The notes under the pieces: model-generated | Told to the model about the DNA's origin: nothing | Seen by the model: only the letters and a program-made list of their open reading frames with translations | The model's database searches: none | Program-made: the position numbers and the translations under genes | In this document: positions 43,569 to 56,244 of the stretch, one piece after another | Numbering within the stretch: position 1 is the first letter of the stretch | Layout: every line of letters begins with the position of its first letter | NCBI RefSeq assembly: GCF_010015445.1 | Contig: NC_053119.1 | Coordinates: forward strand, 22,715,050 to 22,779,049 | Source of the DNA: Perca fluviatilis | Lineage: Eukaryota > Chordata > Actinopteri > Perciformes > Percidae | Length of the DNA stretch: 64,000 nucleotides | Direction of reading: 5' to 3'

Positions 43569-43760
43569 CAGTAGAGCTTCAACTATTAAGTGGTTGACCA
43601 ACTGAAAATTAATCAGCAACTAGATTGATAATCAATTAATCATTTAAATCTTTCTCAAGCAAAACTTCAAAACAATTTCTGGTAAAGTTTCTCAAAGGTC
43701 ATAAATGGCTGCTTTTCTGATTGCAAACTGAATATTTTTTATAGGGTTTTGGACTCCTGG
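43569..43760. repeat. Dispersed teleost repeat, family B
   Basis: AGTAGAGCTTCAACTATTAA, then GATTGATAATCAATTAATC. A diverged copy directly downstream of the tRNA-Thr gene. Confidence 0.5.
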
Positions 43761-44934
43761 TCAAATAAAACAAGCATTTAAATAGCACCTTTCACTATTT
43801 TCTTACATTCTATACTTTATCTACCTGACATATGAACTCTTTTTTTTAAACTGTAAGGGGTTGGGGATTATAATTATTGTAGGCTACTTCTAGTAACAAA
43901 TGTGTACCTTGTTGTCACTCTGGTAATTCAATTGTTTGTGATTTCAGACTTTGTGAGGGAGCTGTGTCCTTAACAGATATTATTATCCATAAACATACAT
44001 TTTAAACGCAAGTCTTATTCTCACTTGTCTGTTGGAGAGCTGTATAAATACCACTGCATGAGTAGTGGGACCTGGACAAATAATTTCACGTTATTTATCA
44101 CCCTAAGATGGTGTTTCTCATACTAACCAAGAGTGACGGAGCTTTTGTGCACCACAATAAAACTGTAATACTGTCCAAGCATACAGCATCAAAATCTATG
44201 TAAAAAGTCCAACACATCTTGATGAAATAGCATAAAACAGAGAGTGGTCTGTGGACGGAATACAAACATCACACAGCTAACTAAAAATAGTATAAAAGCA
44301 ACGACCTGGGCTTGCTACCAAGTTTTTGTATTGAGTGTACATAGATGCAATGTAGAAATGTAACATATGAGAAGAGGTATTAGATAACTAAACTACTGCA
44401 CCTCAGTTGTCTTTCTAAACTAAATACATGTTTTGTCAGTGCAGTTTGCTTTTGTTTGTTACACAATATGTCTATTGTGAGGTCTAAGCATTTCATTTTT
44501 GAAGCATTTTTGGAGTATTGCCTTTAAGAAAGAATAATCAGCAGAAGAAATATGACAGGAAACATGGGTAGAGAGAGATGGGGAATGTGATGCAGAAAAG
44601 GTCATGCATACCAAACCTATAAGCTTAGCCTATAACAAGTGCTCATCCTGAGACTTCATCCAAACATCAAGAAGAAGTATAGTGGTGGAAGAAATATTAT
44701 TTTACTAAAAACTAAAATACCACAAGTAGTGGAAGTAGAACTGATGCATGTGTGAATAGTGTAAACAGAATTTTAATATCATACTTGATCAATGTGGAGC
44801 CAATTACAACTTAATATTGTGTATTATATTAAGTTCAATATTTCCTGGAGTAGAAATATAGTGTAACATTAAATGGAAAGTTCAAATAATATACATACAA
44901 AAATAAAAAATAAAATACAAACTCTCATTTGCTG

Positions 44935-46110
44935 CACTTTTGGAGGTGCCTCCCAGTTTGACCTTAGGACTTCGAGCCCATACTCGCCACAAATGTTCCT
45001 GTACACCATGCCCAGCCACTTGGTTATGGCGTTCCAGGTATGCCGTACCTACTTGCATTTTCCACCCCGCTGTTATGTGCTGGACTGTCTCAGGGGCATC
45101 TTTACCCAGCCTGCACCTTGGGTCCTGTCCCGGCCTCTATTGAGCTCGTGCTCAGAGCTTGTTCTTGTGCTGTTATTATTAGTGCCTCTGTGCTTTCTTT
45201 CAGACCAGCCTTTTCTAGCCACTGGTAGGATTTCTCGGTATCAGCCACTTCTTCTATCTGTCGGTGGTACATCCCATGCTGGGGCTTGTCCTTCCATGAT
45301 GGTTCCTCCTCTCCCCCTACCTCCTCATCACCGGGTTTCTGCTGCCTGAGATATCCACTTAGCAGGTCATGACTTGGGCCCATCTTCCTGATGTACTCCT
45401 GGATCTTTGTGGTTTCATCCTAGATAGTGGCTCTGACGCTCACTATTCCTTTGCCACCCACCTTTTCGCTTGATGTATAGTCTCAGGGTGCTGGACTTGG
45501 GGTGAAACCCTCCATGCATTGTGAGGAGCTTTCTTGTCTTGATATCAGTGGCTTCTATATCTTCCTTTGGCCAGGTTATTATACCAGCTGGGTATCTAAT
45601 GACTGGCAGTGCAGATGTGTTGATAGCTCAGACCTTGTTCTTACCATTCATCTGGCTCTTCAGGAACCTGCCCACTGGTACTTGACTGTGACTGACTGCC
45701 TTACAGCCTTCATGGTCTCCATTTGCCTGTGGTATTCCAAGGTATTTGTAGCTGTCCTGAACATCGACTACGTTGCCTCCTAGTAGTTCGACCCCTTCAG
45801 TTGTGACCATCTTACCTCTCTTTGATACCATCCAACCACATTTATCTAATGCGAATTACATTCCGATGTCATTGCTGTAGAGCCTCGTGATGTGGATCAG
45901 TGAGTCAATGTCACGCTCATTCCTGGCATGCAGCTTGATGTCATCCATGGAGAGAAGGTGGCTGATAGTCACTCCACTTCAGAACTGGTAGCCTATCCGT
46001 AGTCAATCCAGGCAGTGCACTGGTTAGTCTGTCTGTTCTCCTTGGAATATTGAGTGACATGCTCCGTCGACCAGTAGGCCTAACTGGTGTTTGGCTGCCC
46101 TGGTGTCTTT
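44935..46110 (-). mobile_element. Degraded non-LTR retrotransposon, RT C-terminal region
   Basis: The minus strand decodes MVSKRGKMVTTEGVELLGG, DSYKYLGIPQANGDHEG and HDLLSGYLRQQKPG in different frames. This is a fragment of a reverse-transcriptase ORF and the region after it, with frameshifts and stops. The clade could not be fixed by eye. The element is a relic. Confidence 0.75.
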
Positions 46111-46117
46111 GCCAATT

Positions 46118-46135
46118 TTTTTTTTTTTTTTTTTT

Positions 46136-46223
<88 letters not shown>

Positions 46224-46232
46224 CCACACACA

Positions 46233-46314
<82 letters not shown>
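46118..46314. repeat. Poly-T tract and (CA)n microsatellite
   Basis: About 19 T, a short CT run, then about 85 CA units with AACA and CCCA interruptions, 150 bp upstream of the (GA)n of the srpk2 leader. Confidence 0.95.
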
Positions 46315-46315
<1 letters not shown>

Positions 46316-46452
46316 AGGATTGTTACACGTTCTACTCTTCCATAGAGATAACTGGACTAAAAAAAAAAAAAATCTACCCACATAGGACTGCACGCGACTC
46401 CCGCCAGAGGGAGCGCGTGTCATCTAAAGGTAGAGGTTTGTGTATGTGTTTT

Positions 46453-46557
<105 letters not shown>

Positions 46558-46609
46558 CCGGCTGCTGCTGCTGAGCTGCCCGCTCCTGCTGAGGGGAAGA
46601 GGAGGAAAC

Positions 46610-46950
46610 ATGAGCTCCAGGAAAGGTGCGTATCCCTCAGCCTCCAACTTGACCATGCTACCACACTTCTGCTTTTATTTAATGATTTAAATAAAAGTAT
46701 AAAAGTGGCGGAAGTTAACGCGTGTAGCTAACCTACCTGGCACGCTAAATGACCCGTGCCAGCCTGCTTTAGAGCTTAATGATGTGTGTTTGTGTTTTGT
46801 GTTCTCTCCCCGTCCCTCCTACACCCTTCTCCGGACTCGGACGTCGGTCATGCCCGTTGATAAACGTAACCTCACCCCGGCAGTAATGGCCATCCAGGCC
46901 AGAAAAAGGAGGCCGAAGGGAAAGAAAGACAGAACGGGTCACCATCGGAG
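46610..46950 (+). CDS. srpk2: SRSF protein kinase 2, first two coding exons (gene runs off right edge)
   Basis: SRPK2 phosphorylates RS domains of splicing factors. Exon 1 (coding 46610-46625) gives MSSRK and ends on G before the donor GTGCGT. Exon 2 (46884-46950) follows acceptor CCCCGGCAG and reads V-MAIQARKRRPKGKKDRTG-HHRR, ending in AG before GTAAGC. The joined start MSSRKVMAIQARKRRPKGKK matches the N-terminus of a known SRPK2 isoform (human MSSRKVLAIQARKRRPK); SRPK1 starts MERKVLALQARKKR, which fits less well. The bipartite kinase domain and spacer are not in the window, so intron 2 exceeds 17 kb. An in-frame ATG at 46850, inside intron 1, could give a retained-intron start (MPVDKRNLTPAV). 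Neighbour pus7, in the opposite orientation, supports the assignment because the two genes adjoin in mammals. Confidence 0.9.
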
Positions 46951-48212
46951 GTAAGCAGGGCGGCGGCGGTTGATGACTGTTCGACGTAGTGGGAGTGAAG
47001 TGTTTGTTCGCCGGGGTTTGGTTTTCTTGGCAGCGGGCGCTTCTCCGTGTGACGCCGGGCGCTGCTGCCGGTGCCTTAGTGGTAGCCTACTATAGACTGA
47101 GAGCAAATATTGCAAAAGCCGTGTATTTTCAGCCCACAGGCAGGCTACTTTGAAGTGTGGGAAGTTGCCGTTTACGTTAGAGGACTCAGACTACTGGGTA
47201 CGTGTAGCCTACGATGAGGACCACACTTGACTCCCTAACGGCGGTTTCCAGCATTTCCAACATTTGCATCCACAGAAGCCTACAGTTCTTCAGCTTCATA
47301 CCTCATTTTGCCTCTCTTAGGTTCCACTACTGATGGCCTCTTGATTGATCGATTGATTGTTTGATTGATGGATTGGTTGATTGATTCTGTTGCAAAAGGA
47401 GGTGTGACAGATTTGACAGCTCATTTCCTTTGCCCCTTTGCAGCAGTGATAGCAGTAGTCTACCAGACGGATACCACCTCAATTTATCGCCTAGCTTATT
47501 ACTCTCACATGGTGTTTGATTATGTAACTTTTCTTGAATTTGTAAGCGCATTGTTTCCTGGTGCGTGTGTGTGTGTGTCTGGTTTTGTTAAGCAGTCTTG
47601 CAGGGGAGATGCACGGGTATTTAACAGCGTGATTTTCCCGGCGTGACTGGTTGCAGCGGACTGGAGTGTGAGCAGCGCAGTCGCTCTGTAAAGTGCATGC
47701 GAATTGGAGTGGGAGCTTACTTCATGGCATGATGCTATTGGAGCGACGTCACCGGCACCCGAAGATAGGCTACCAACAGTGTGGCCACCCCAGGGGGCTG
47801 CTTGGGTACGATGATTGAATGTGCTTGTACTGTATGTTCCCAAACACTTGCACATTGAATTACAGCAAACAGATGTGTGCAAAAAAAAAAGAAAAGATAA
47901 ATATGATAGTCCGTCCTGTCCTAAAACATGAAAACATGATGTCGTTGGTGAAATAATCCAATGTGCTGGATTGTCACATATTTCAGGAAGCTACCTTGTA
48001 AATAATAAATGAAGCCAGTGGTAGCCTTCCATATACTGTCTATGGTGGTAGCTCTGAGATTGGTGATATGTTGTGGATGTGGTCTTTTGCCCAGTGTATG
48101 CTGGGATATATACAGTAGGGCTCAACTCTGATAGGATTAAGCAGGCAGAGAAAATTAGTAACAAAATGAGTCGTAATGATTCGAGATTATTCTTACAGAT
48201 ATTCACAATTAA

Positions 48213-48400
48213 ATAGGGCTGCAACTAGCGATCATTTTCATTATTAACTAATGTGCTGATCTTTTTCTTGAACACTAGAAAAATCATTTGGTAAATATAA
48301 AATTTTTAGCATAATTTAAAACATTTCAGGAGCTGAAACCATGTGTTTCTTGCTTATTAAATGACTTAAACAATTAATCGATTATTAAAATAGTAGCAGC
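48213..48400 (+). repeat. Dispersed teleost repeat, family B
   Basis: AGGGCTGCAACTAGCGATCA through CAATTAATCGATTATTAA in srpk2 intron 2. Confidence 0.6.
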
Positions 48401-48509
48401 TTAATTTTCTGTTGATGGACTATTTGTCTCAGCTGTACAATGAAACAAATTACATAAGCTCATCATCTAACCGATGCTTATCCAGGTCTGGGTCACCATG
48501 GCATCAGGA

Positions 48510-48510
48510 C

Positions 48511-48591
<81 letters not shown>
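48510..48591. repeat. (CA)n microsatellite
   Basis: About 40 pure CA units. Confidence 0.97.
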
Positions 48592-48594
<3 letters not shown>

Positions 48595-50139
48595 TCTCTT
48601 CCACCACAAAGAGACTTTCACATTCAGATCAATGTGTACTCTTGTTCTGTCAAGGCATTGTCACTTGACTTTGATCTATACTGATTTAAACTGATACAAC
48701 TTCCCATGTTTTAACTTATTTATTGAGACACGCATGAAAATAAATGCACAACCTTAAAAAGGGCCTATCTTGCCTCACCCACCGACTGTGTGCCATCTTA
48801 CCTCGCTCAGTCTTGCCAGCAAACACACGGGAAGGAAAGATTTAACTAAAGCTTAGAGGAACAGATCATGCTTTCTTGCTGAGGACTTACTACTGTAGGA
48901 ACACATTGGAGAGTTTGTGTGCGTGATGTTGGGGATTACACATGTACTGTATGTATGTCCATCCGTTTATCAGCATCACATAGCAAACCCATTAGGCATT
49001 ATCAGTTATTCTTCCCGAAAAGTCCTCTAGTCAGGGTGAAGTTTGGTAGAGTCATGCTGGGGCTTATGTGAGGTTACCAAAAAATTGCACTATATATAAG
49101 AAGAGTAAAGGTATCCTGCTCTAACAGGTGCAACAAAATTGTATATATTTTATTAGAAAGTCATTAGTATAGACATGACAGGAAATGATTAGAGAGAGAG
49201 GGCGGCGGTGTGACATTGCAATTGGTAGTCAGTGTGTCTGTGGGGTGTACCAAGGCTGTCTGGGCCTTTTTTTAAATGCAATGCACTTTTTATGTGCACT
49301 TTTATTATCCAAATATACATGATATGTATTTTTTATGTCTTCATTACTGTCGAGCCAGACTGTGATCCGAGTCACAGAAGTTTAGTTATTGTTAAAAAAG
49401 TGTGGCTACTACAGCACCTTCTTTTTGTGTTTAGATTTTCTGTAATCAAGTTTGAATTCCTGCAGATATTTAGGTTGTTTTGTTGTTAGGGCAATCATGC
49501 TTGCTAGCCCGTAAGATGCATCACTTACTGTGCCTAGAGGATTGAGGTTGATTTGCTATTCTGCTTTCTGTGTTTCCCACAGAAACAGAAACTTTGCTTT
49601 TCCTTTCAGTTCTATTTTCTATTACCAAAATTGTTGTGGATTTAATGAAACTTGGAACCACAAGCTGTAACTTTAACAAAAGAGCACAATTACTATTAGA
49701 TGAGGCAATGTAAACAGCAAGGACACATTGACCGTTGTTTATTTACTGAATCTGTTATTTAGGGACAATATTTAAGTCATCTTGTATTTGCCACATACAG
49801 TATCTCAGATACCATTGATCAGATTCTGTCAGGATGAATGTTGTTTCAGGAGTTTTTCAGTTTCACTTTTTTACAGTTTAAAAAACAATGTGACATTTTT
49901 GTACTGATTCACATAAAGGGAAACTGCATCATTTGTGAGGGAATAAATGCTCGGTGGATCAGTCATATGTTGGAGAGCAAATACACTGATTGCTGAGCAG
50001 AGCGAGTTTGAAAAAAACAAACACCACATACCAGGCTGAAGCAATGCCAGCAAAATTAAAAGCCACCCGTTTTGATTTGTATGCGCAGTTGTGCTTTGGT
50101 ATTATTATTTCTTTTATTTATCTACTAAAGAAACACTGT

Positions 50140-50141
<2 letters not shown>

Positions 50142-50204
<63 letters not shown>
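50142..50204. repeat. (GT)n microsatellite
   Basis: About 31 pure GT units ending in GCGCACGC. Confidence 0.95.
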
Positions 50205-50208
<4 letters not shown>

Positions 50209-50428
50209 ACGCTCAGGTTATGTAGGTGGAGTAGTAGGAGATGCTTTGAACTTGTTTGCGGCCCAAAAGAAAAGTTCAAGTTCATACTAAGTTTACTTTG
50301 ATACACTATCTCTTTTCATTGTGCAACTTTTGCTCTTGTTGTCCTTTTGAAGTTTAGGATATCGCCTGCCCATCACAACCTGATATTATCTCTTTATTTC
50401 ATCAAGATATTTGTCATTTGTCTTGCTG

Positions 50429-50552
<124 letters not shown>

Positions 50553-50651
50553 TAAGCCTACTGGCATTGAGCCACCTGACTTGTGTATGGTCCAACAGGT
50601 TGAGGAACTTTTACTAAAGATTTCGCAAGGTTCCCATTCTTATACCATTAA

Positions 50652-51964
50652 AGGTCCAATATGTAATATTTGTACTGTAATAAATCCAAAAATGACACCA
50701 ATGCCTCATCAGATATTAAGGAAACATGTTAAACTGAAATACTATCTTTTCTGACAACAATGCTAATGTCAGTATTTTTCTTTTGAAATTTACATTCCGT
50801 GGCCGAAATTTGTGTTTATGTTTTGATCTGTGTGTTGTTATCAACGGCCCAGTTTGACAGCCAGGCCGGGTTGCCAGATATACCTGTAAAACGTAAACCC
50901 AGCGGCGCTTCCAGCTGTAACGGTAGTACAGCCATGAAAGCAGCACACAAACAAACAGGATCAACGGAGATAGATTTTACCTGACGTAAAAAAAAAAGAA
51001 AACAGCATGTTTCTAACAGTTGCGTGACCAGAGACGTAACAACCCCCTGGTAAATAATGGAGATGTATTTGAAAGATGGAGACAGCTTAGATCCCAAAAG
51101 GACGCAGAGTTGGCTTATTTTCTCCTGAACAGGTAAGCATTAGCTTCAGGCTAATTTATCACAGCTACTAGGGATGGGCATTTTTTGTTATTTTAACATT
51201 TGTGTACTCATATTGAATTATATAGCTAGAGTAGGCCTACCCGAGTTGGTTACTCGCAAAAACAATTGAGACATAGCCAGTAACGTGATCCCGACTGGTC
51301 CTGGCTAACGCCGCCTTGCTAACCCTGCTAACTGCTAGCTAACGTTACCGGAGGACCAGGCATGCAGCCCACGGCTGTTTACAGCGTATAGCCTCGTCAG
51401 CGGCTGGAGCCGACAACGGTGAGTTATTTTAAGCCACGAGAGGGTGGCTGTAAATCGGAAAGAGAGGACTGTGAGTTTGCAGTGTGTTTAGCGATTGTTG
51501 CCGTAATTCTAAGCCAATGAAGTGTGTTCCGTCGGCAAGGTAGCTAGTGGTATTTTTAGCGGTTCGTATTGTAATTCTAAGCCGAGAAAGTGTGCCTGAC
51601 TGGCGTGTGGAGAGGACAGTGAGCTTGTTGTGTTTTTAGCGGTTCATACTGTAATTTTAAGGCGAAAAAGTGTGTCTGTCAGTTGGTTACAGAGCTCCGC
51701 GTGAGCAAGGCTTTTATGACTGTCAATATAGCCAGCATCTACCGTTAGCTACTCCGCTGTGCTGTGGAGTAATGTCTGGCTATGTGAGAAAAGCGTCTAG
51801 CAACATTGTTGAATGCTGCGGTCTCAGCCTGGCAACCCCCGTGAACTTCGAGTCTGAGCAGGAGGGGGCGGGGGAAACGACTCTCCAGTATTTTGAATTT
51901 GTACTGCAGTAACTATTTTAACCGCTAGCTGCCAGTATTACACACAATATTACATATTGCACCT
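50652..51964. mobile_element. 1.3-kb TTAA-flanked non-autonomous DNA transposon
   Basis: Left end AGGTCCAATATGTAATATT and right end AATATTACATATTGCACCT are inverted with one mismatch; TTAA on both sides (50648-50651, 51965-51968). Inside are short near-tandem units repeating TTTTTAGCGGTTC and GTAATTCTAAGCC (about 51490-51665). No transposase frame. Confidence 0.85.
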
Positions 51965-51989
51965 TTAAGTGGCTAAATATGTTTTTCAT

Positions 51990-52200
51990 AGGGCTGCAAC
52001 TACTGAGTGTTGTCATTATCAATCAATCTGCCAAATTATTTTCTGGATTGATTGATTATTTTTCTTCTAAAAATAATGCCAGAAAATGGTGAAAAATGTC
52101 ACAATTTCCTAAAGCTCAAGGTGACGTCTTCAAATTGCTTGTTTTTTTTCCCCGAGCGACACTCCAAAATCCAAAGATATACAGAGTCAACTATCACATA
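51990..52200 (+). repeat. Dispersed teleost repeat, family B
   Basis: AGGGCTGCAACTACTGAGTG, then GCCAGAAAATGGTGAAAAA and AAGGTGACGTCTTCAAATTG, typical internal phrases of the family. Confidence 0.65.
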
Positions 52201-53792
52201 AGATGAAGAAAAGATATACCTTATAAAGTATCTTATCTTATAAAGTATATCCTATAAGTAGTCAGATGATGATTAACTGAATCAAATTAACTAATGTTCA
52301 AACCAACTTAACTATGTTTCAGACAGTATTTAAACATATACATCTGTGCAATGTTTACTTCAATTCTCACTGTGCAGTTTGTTATATATCCACCATTAGT
52401 TTTTTAGTAGAAATTGTTTAACTAATACCAACAAAACGAGTGCTTTGCAAGTTGCTGCAGGAGCCACACAAAACATGGCTTGTTAGGTGACGGATCATAG
52501 CTTTTACACCTTCACTTGTTTTTATCCGTTTGTCAGCTCTCCCTTTTATTGAGTTTTTACTGTTCCTTGAAATAAATGGACCATCATGCCCTTTGTTGTG
52601 CATGTTGCCTTAGCAACACTGGATGCATGACTCTAGTAGAGCAGTAGCAATAATAACAGAGGGAGTCCTAGTCACCATAATTACAAGGCACAACAATGAT
52701 GCAGTAGTTTTGAGGCATGGCAGAGTAAAGTTGGCACCTACGTAATGACTGCAAAATAATAAACTTTTTTTACTCTGGCTTTTTAAAATGGCGGCTAATG
52801 ATACAGATACATATATGACTGAAGGAGGTTACTGCAAGAGTTTTGACTAGCAACCCTTTCCTTGACCTTTGACCTGTCATAGGTTACCATCAGCGCAAAT
52901 GCATCCTCTGGTGCAAGTCGACCCAACTGTCCACCCTTGATTAAAAATCAAACGTTTGATCCGCCTTGTTGAATACAAACTATAAATGTTTCTGCTTTTC
53001 ATATTAGACATTGACAACTCATAGCAAGTTTCAAGTGGCCGAGGCTTTGATGTGAACTGCCTGCTAGATTAAATGAATATGGATCAGCATACACAAACAC
53101 GCTAGGGTCGTGAGGGTGAAAGATATATAAAGCGACAGAATAATAGCATTCATTAGTCATAACTTTGCCAGCCGGAGAACTGGTGAGTCTAAATGCTAAT
53201 ATTCTTCTGGGCACATGTATCTGTCAGCTAGCAGTATACCAGTCGTAGCAGTATGGGCCTTTCTGCATGAAACGAGCTGACTAATGTTCCCACACATTGC
53301 ACTTTAAACTGCATTGATTTTCGTCGAGGTTTTGCCCAGCCCATAGTCTTTGACTGAAGATGAGAGTAGGCAGCCAGCTAGAACAATGTGCAGAGCCGAG
53401 ACAGGGTTTATTCACTGTATCAGGCAGCAGACTGAAGCTGGAGTCTTGTCAAGATTTAAATCACATGTTGGGGTTCTTTTATGTCATGAATTTATAAAAC
53501 TAAAGCAGGTATATGATGCAAACCACATAAATTACATTTTGGTTTAACAGCATATTGATGTATACAAAATAGCCATCACTTGCAACAATGCATGAAATAT
53601 GTACACACAGTGTATGACATTAATAAACATGCTCTATCTTTTGCCCTTGTGACTTCATAAATTCTCCATATTTTTAAAGATAATTTTATGCCTTTTATTA
53701 GGTTGCGATAGTGGAGAGAGAAGACAGAAATTGAGGGAGAGAGACAGGTGCAACAAAGGGCTGTGGTTAATAGTCTGCATATTTACCCCTAA

Positions 53793-54397
53793 CGCCGTCT
53801 TCACACTGGCAGTTGAAATCAGCTCCGTAATACGCAATACGCCCCCAGCGGACGTCGTACTACACCGTTGACAACTTCGGAAGCGACTCACAAAAATGGC
53901 AGAGAGACTAGCTAGAATGAGTGATTAATGTGATGAAAGTGTCTGAATGTACGATTCTCTACGACCTCTCTTATAAAGCTATAAATAGAAAGGCTGCTGC
54001 GTGGATAAAAGTTGCCCAAGACGTTGACATGTCAGGTCGATTAAATGTGATATAGTGGTATAATGTCAATAGTTCGGTGTCTGTTGCTAGCTAACCAATT
54101 AGCATTAGCAGGTTTGTTTATCAGTACCATAGCAACGCTAACTTCCATGGGATAGAAACCGTCCGTAACCTTTCGCAAGAGTAAAAATTTTTTAACGCAT
54201 CCGGATGACCAACTGACACGATTTTTTTCGCACCGCATTCGTTCGGACCCGGTTCGGGTTCGGACCATTGACATATATATATATAAGGGTTCGGACCCAT
54301 TTGCATGGGGTCTGTGAATCTCCATAGGAAATGAATGACTTCCGGCCGTTTCGAAGCCGTATCGGAGCCGATTTCAACTGCCAGTGTGAAGGCGGCG
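53793..54397. mobile_element. Non-autonomous DNA transposon with TAA duplication
   Basis: Left end CGCCGTCTTCACACTGGCAG and right end CTGCCAGTGTGAAGGCGGCG are inverted with one mismatch and continue inward (TTGAAATC). TAA flanks both sides, a 3-bp duplication of the PIF/Harbinger type (TWA). 605 bp; no transposase frame. Confidence 0.85.
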
Positions 54398-54499
54398 TAA
54401 GCCCCCAAGTCCATCTACTGTTAAAAAATTAAATTTTTGTGAATACTGTTTTTAAGTTTAGTTTGATATGAGAAACACAATCACTTTAGATGTTAGAAC

Positions 54500-54690
54500 T
54501 ACAGTTCAATATTTGAGGAAGTTATTTGATTTCCTGCCAGAAACTTAGATAAGATCGATATTACTCTCATACCCGTGTGTAAAATATGAAGCAAGCCTAG
54601 CTTAAGTCAACAACGATTGAAAGTAACAAAGTCCCCCAAAGCTCAAAACCACCCTGTAAAATCACAGGTTGTCGTCATATTTAAATGTCA
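54500..54690. repeat. Dispersed teleost repeat, family A
   Basis: A diverged copy with GATCGATATTACTCTCAT and GTAAAATATGAAGCAAGCC; same order of phrases as at 14090. Confidence 0.5.
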
Positions 54691-56244
54691 AACTATTGCT
54701 TTAAGAAAGACTTTGGGTTTTGTCATTACATTTAGCAATGTTCTTTTTGGTCATGTGTAAGATCCGTCTGCTGTTGTGATTAATGGCCCTTCATTGATCA
54801 GCAAGTGGTAAGCGAAGGGTTCTCGGTTAATTAATTGAAATGATTCCCTTGGGAGCTGGGGAGTCCAGCTCCTGTAGCTGTGGATGAAAACCATGGTGGA
54901 TTTTTTTGTTAGTATGCAATGTATTGTCCAGATGTGAGGAAGCGCTCAGAGATTTGATCTTTGGCAAGCAGATTTGTACTGTTCCGCTAGTAAAGCTCCC
55001 TTCATCAATACTGCAGCCTGGCTGGATGAAGCTGATGGCGGGTGCTGAGAGCAGAGCATGTGAGCTGCATGCAGAGAGAGAGAGAGGGAGGGAGGGAGAG
55101 ACAAAAAATGGGGAGAGAAAAGCATGCTGAAAGCTAGAGAGGTGGAGCATAGATAAAGAGCGAGAATCGAAGGGAGGAGGCCTGAGTGGGTGAAGAGGAG
55201 AGTTTGCATGTGTGAGCATGTGTCTGGCCAACTTAAGCAACAGGAAAGCTGGGGATGGAGAGAGTGAGTGAGGAAAAGTGGAGAGAAGGAATTAAAGGAT
55301 GCCACAGGGCAACTGAAGGCAGGAAACGATGGTTAGTTAAAACTGCTGCGGTGGACACACATGGAAAGCACATAGGTTGTTGAATGGCAAGCAGCTGAAT
55401 GTAGAAGCAGAGTGGAGAAATGTTAATGTTAATTTACATACAAATATGACCCATGCAGACCGAAAAGGCTACAGGCCTATGTTCGGTTTGAGTTTAGAAT
55501 CACAACCTTTGAAATGCATCATTCATTACACGTCAGACCTGCAGGACAAGAATGTATATAGTTTCCTTCAAGCAGCTCAACACAGGGCAGGGACCAAAAG
55601 AGAGAGTAATTGTTTTTGTTTTCATTGTCATGGCCGTGGAGGAGCCATCCACACCCACTGTCTGTCATGTCAGGATTGTGAGGTGTAACTAACTAATGTC
55701 AGCCTGCAGCACTAGACTTTATAGCAGCCAACGTCAACTGGCGGCCCGTGGGCCACATCCGGCCCGCCAAAGCTTTTTAGTCTGGCCTGCAGAATAATCA
55801 TGAATTCACAAAATGTAAAGAGGAAAAAATGTGTTCTGTTATTTATCATTTCAAGCATTTAGAGCAAAAACCCAGCCCCCTGTATTTACATCTCTATTCA
55901 CATGCTGGGATTCTGTACAGCGATGCCCGAGCTCCACACACACAGCTGAGCCGAGATGTGTGTGCGTTAAAACACGCAGCACCTGACTGACCGTGTTCTA
56001 ACTCACGTTAGTCTACTTTTTTTGTAAATAGGCTACAACTAAACCTTCGTGAGTAAAAAGTCAATACTTATCAATGCACTCACCTGTGTAGACCGGTATA
56101 AACATGTAGAAAGCGATATTTCAACCTGCTCTGTCTGCTCAGTCCACTCTTGTCCACCGCTCTGTTTTACGCAAACACAGCTCTACTCTGCAAATAGCGA
56201 ATTTTTACAAACCGATAATTCTCTGTAGGTTCTCAACTATGAGG

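Noticed and set aside
46850..46883. ATG directly upstream of srpk2 exon 2 (MPVDKRNLTPAV) as the main start
   Set aside because: It would need retention of intron 1; the MSSRK exon with a proper donor reproduces the known vertebrate N-terminus. Kept only as a minor possibility.
54946..55305. 119-codon minus-strand Leu/Ser-rich frame
   Set aside because: Low-complexity GA-rich DNA read in reverse; no ATG context, splice sites or family resemblance.
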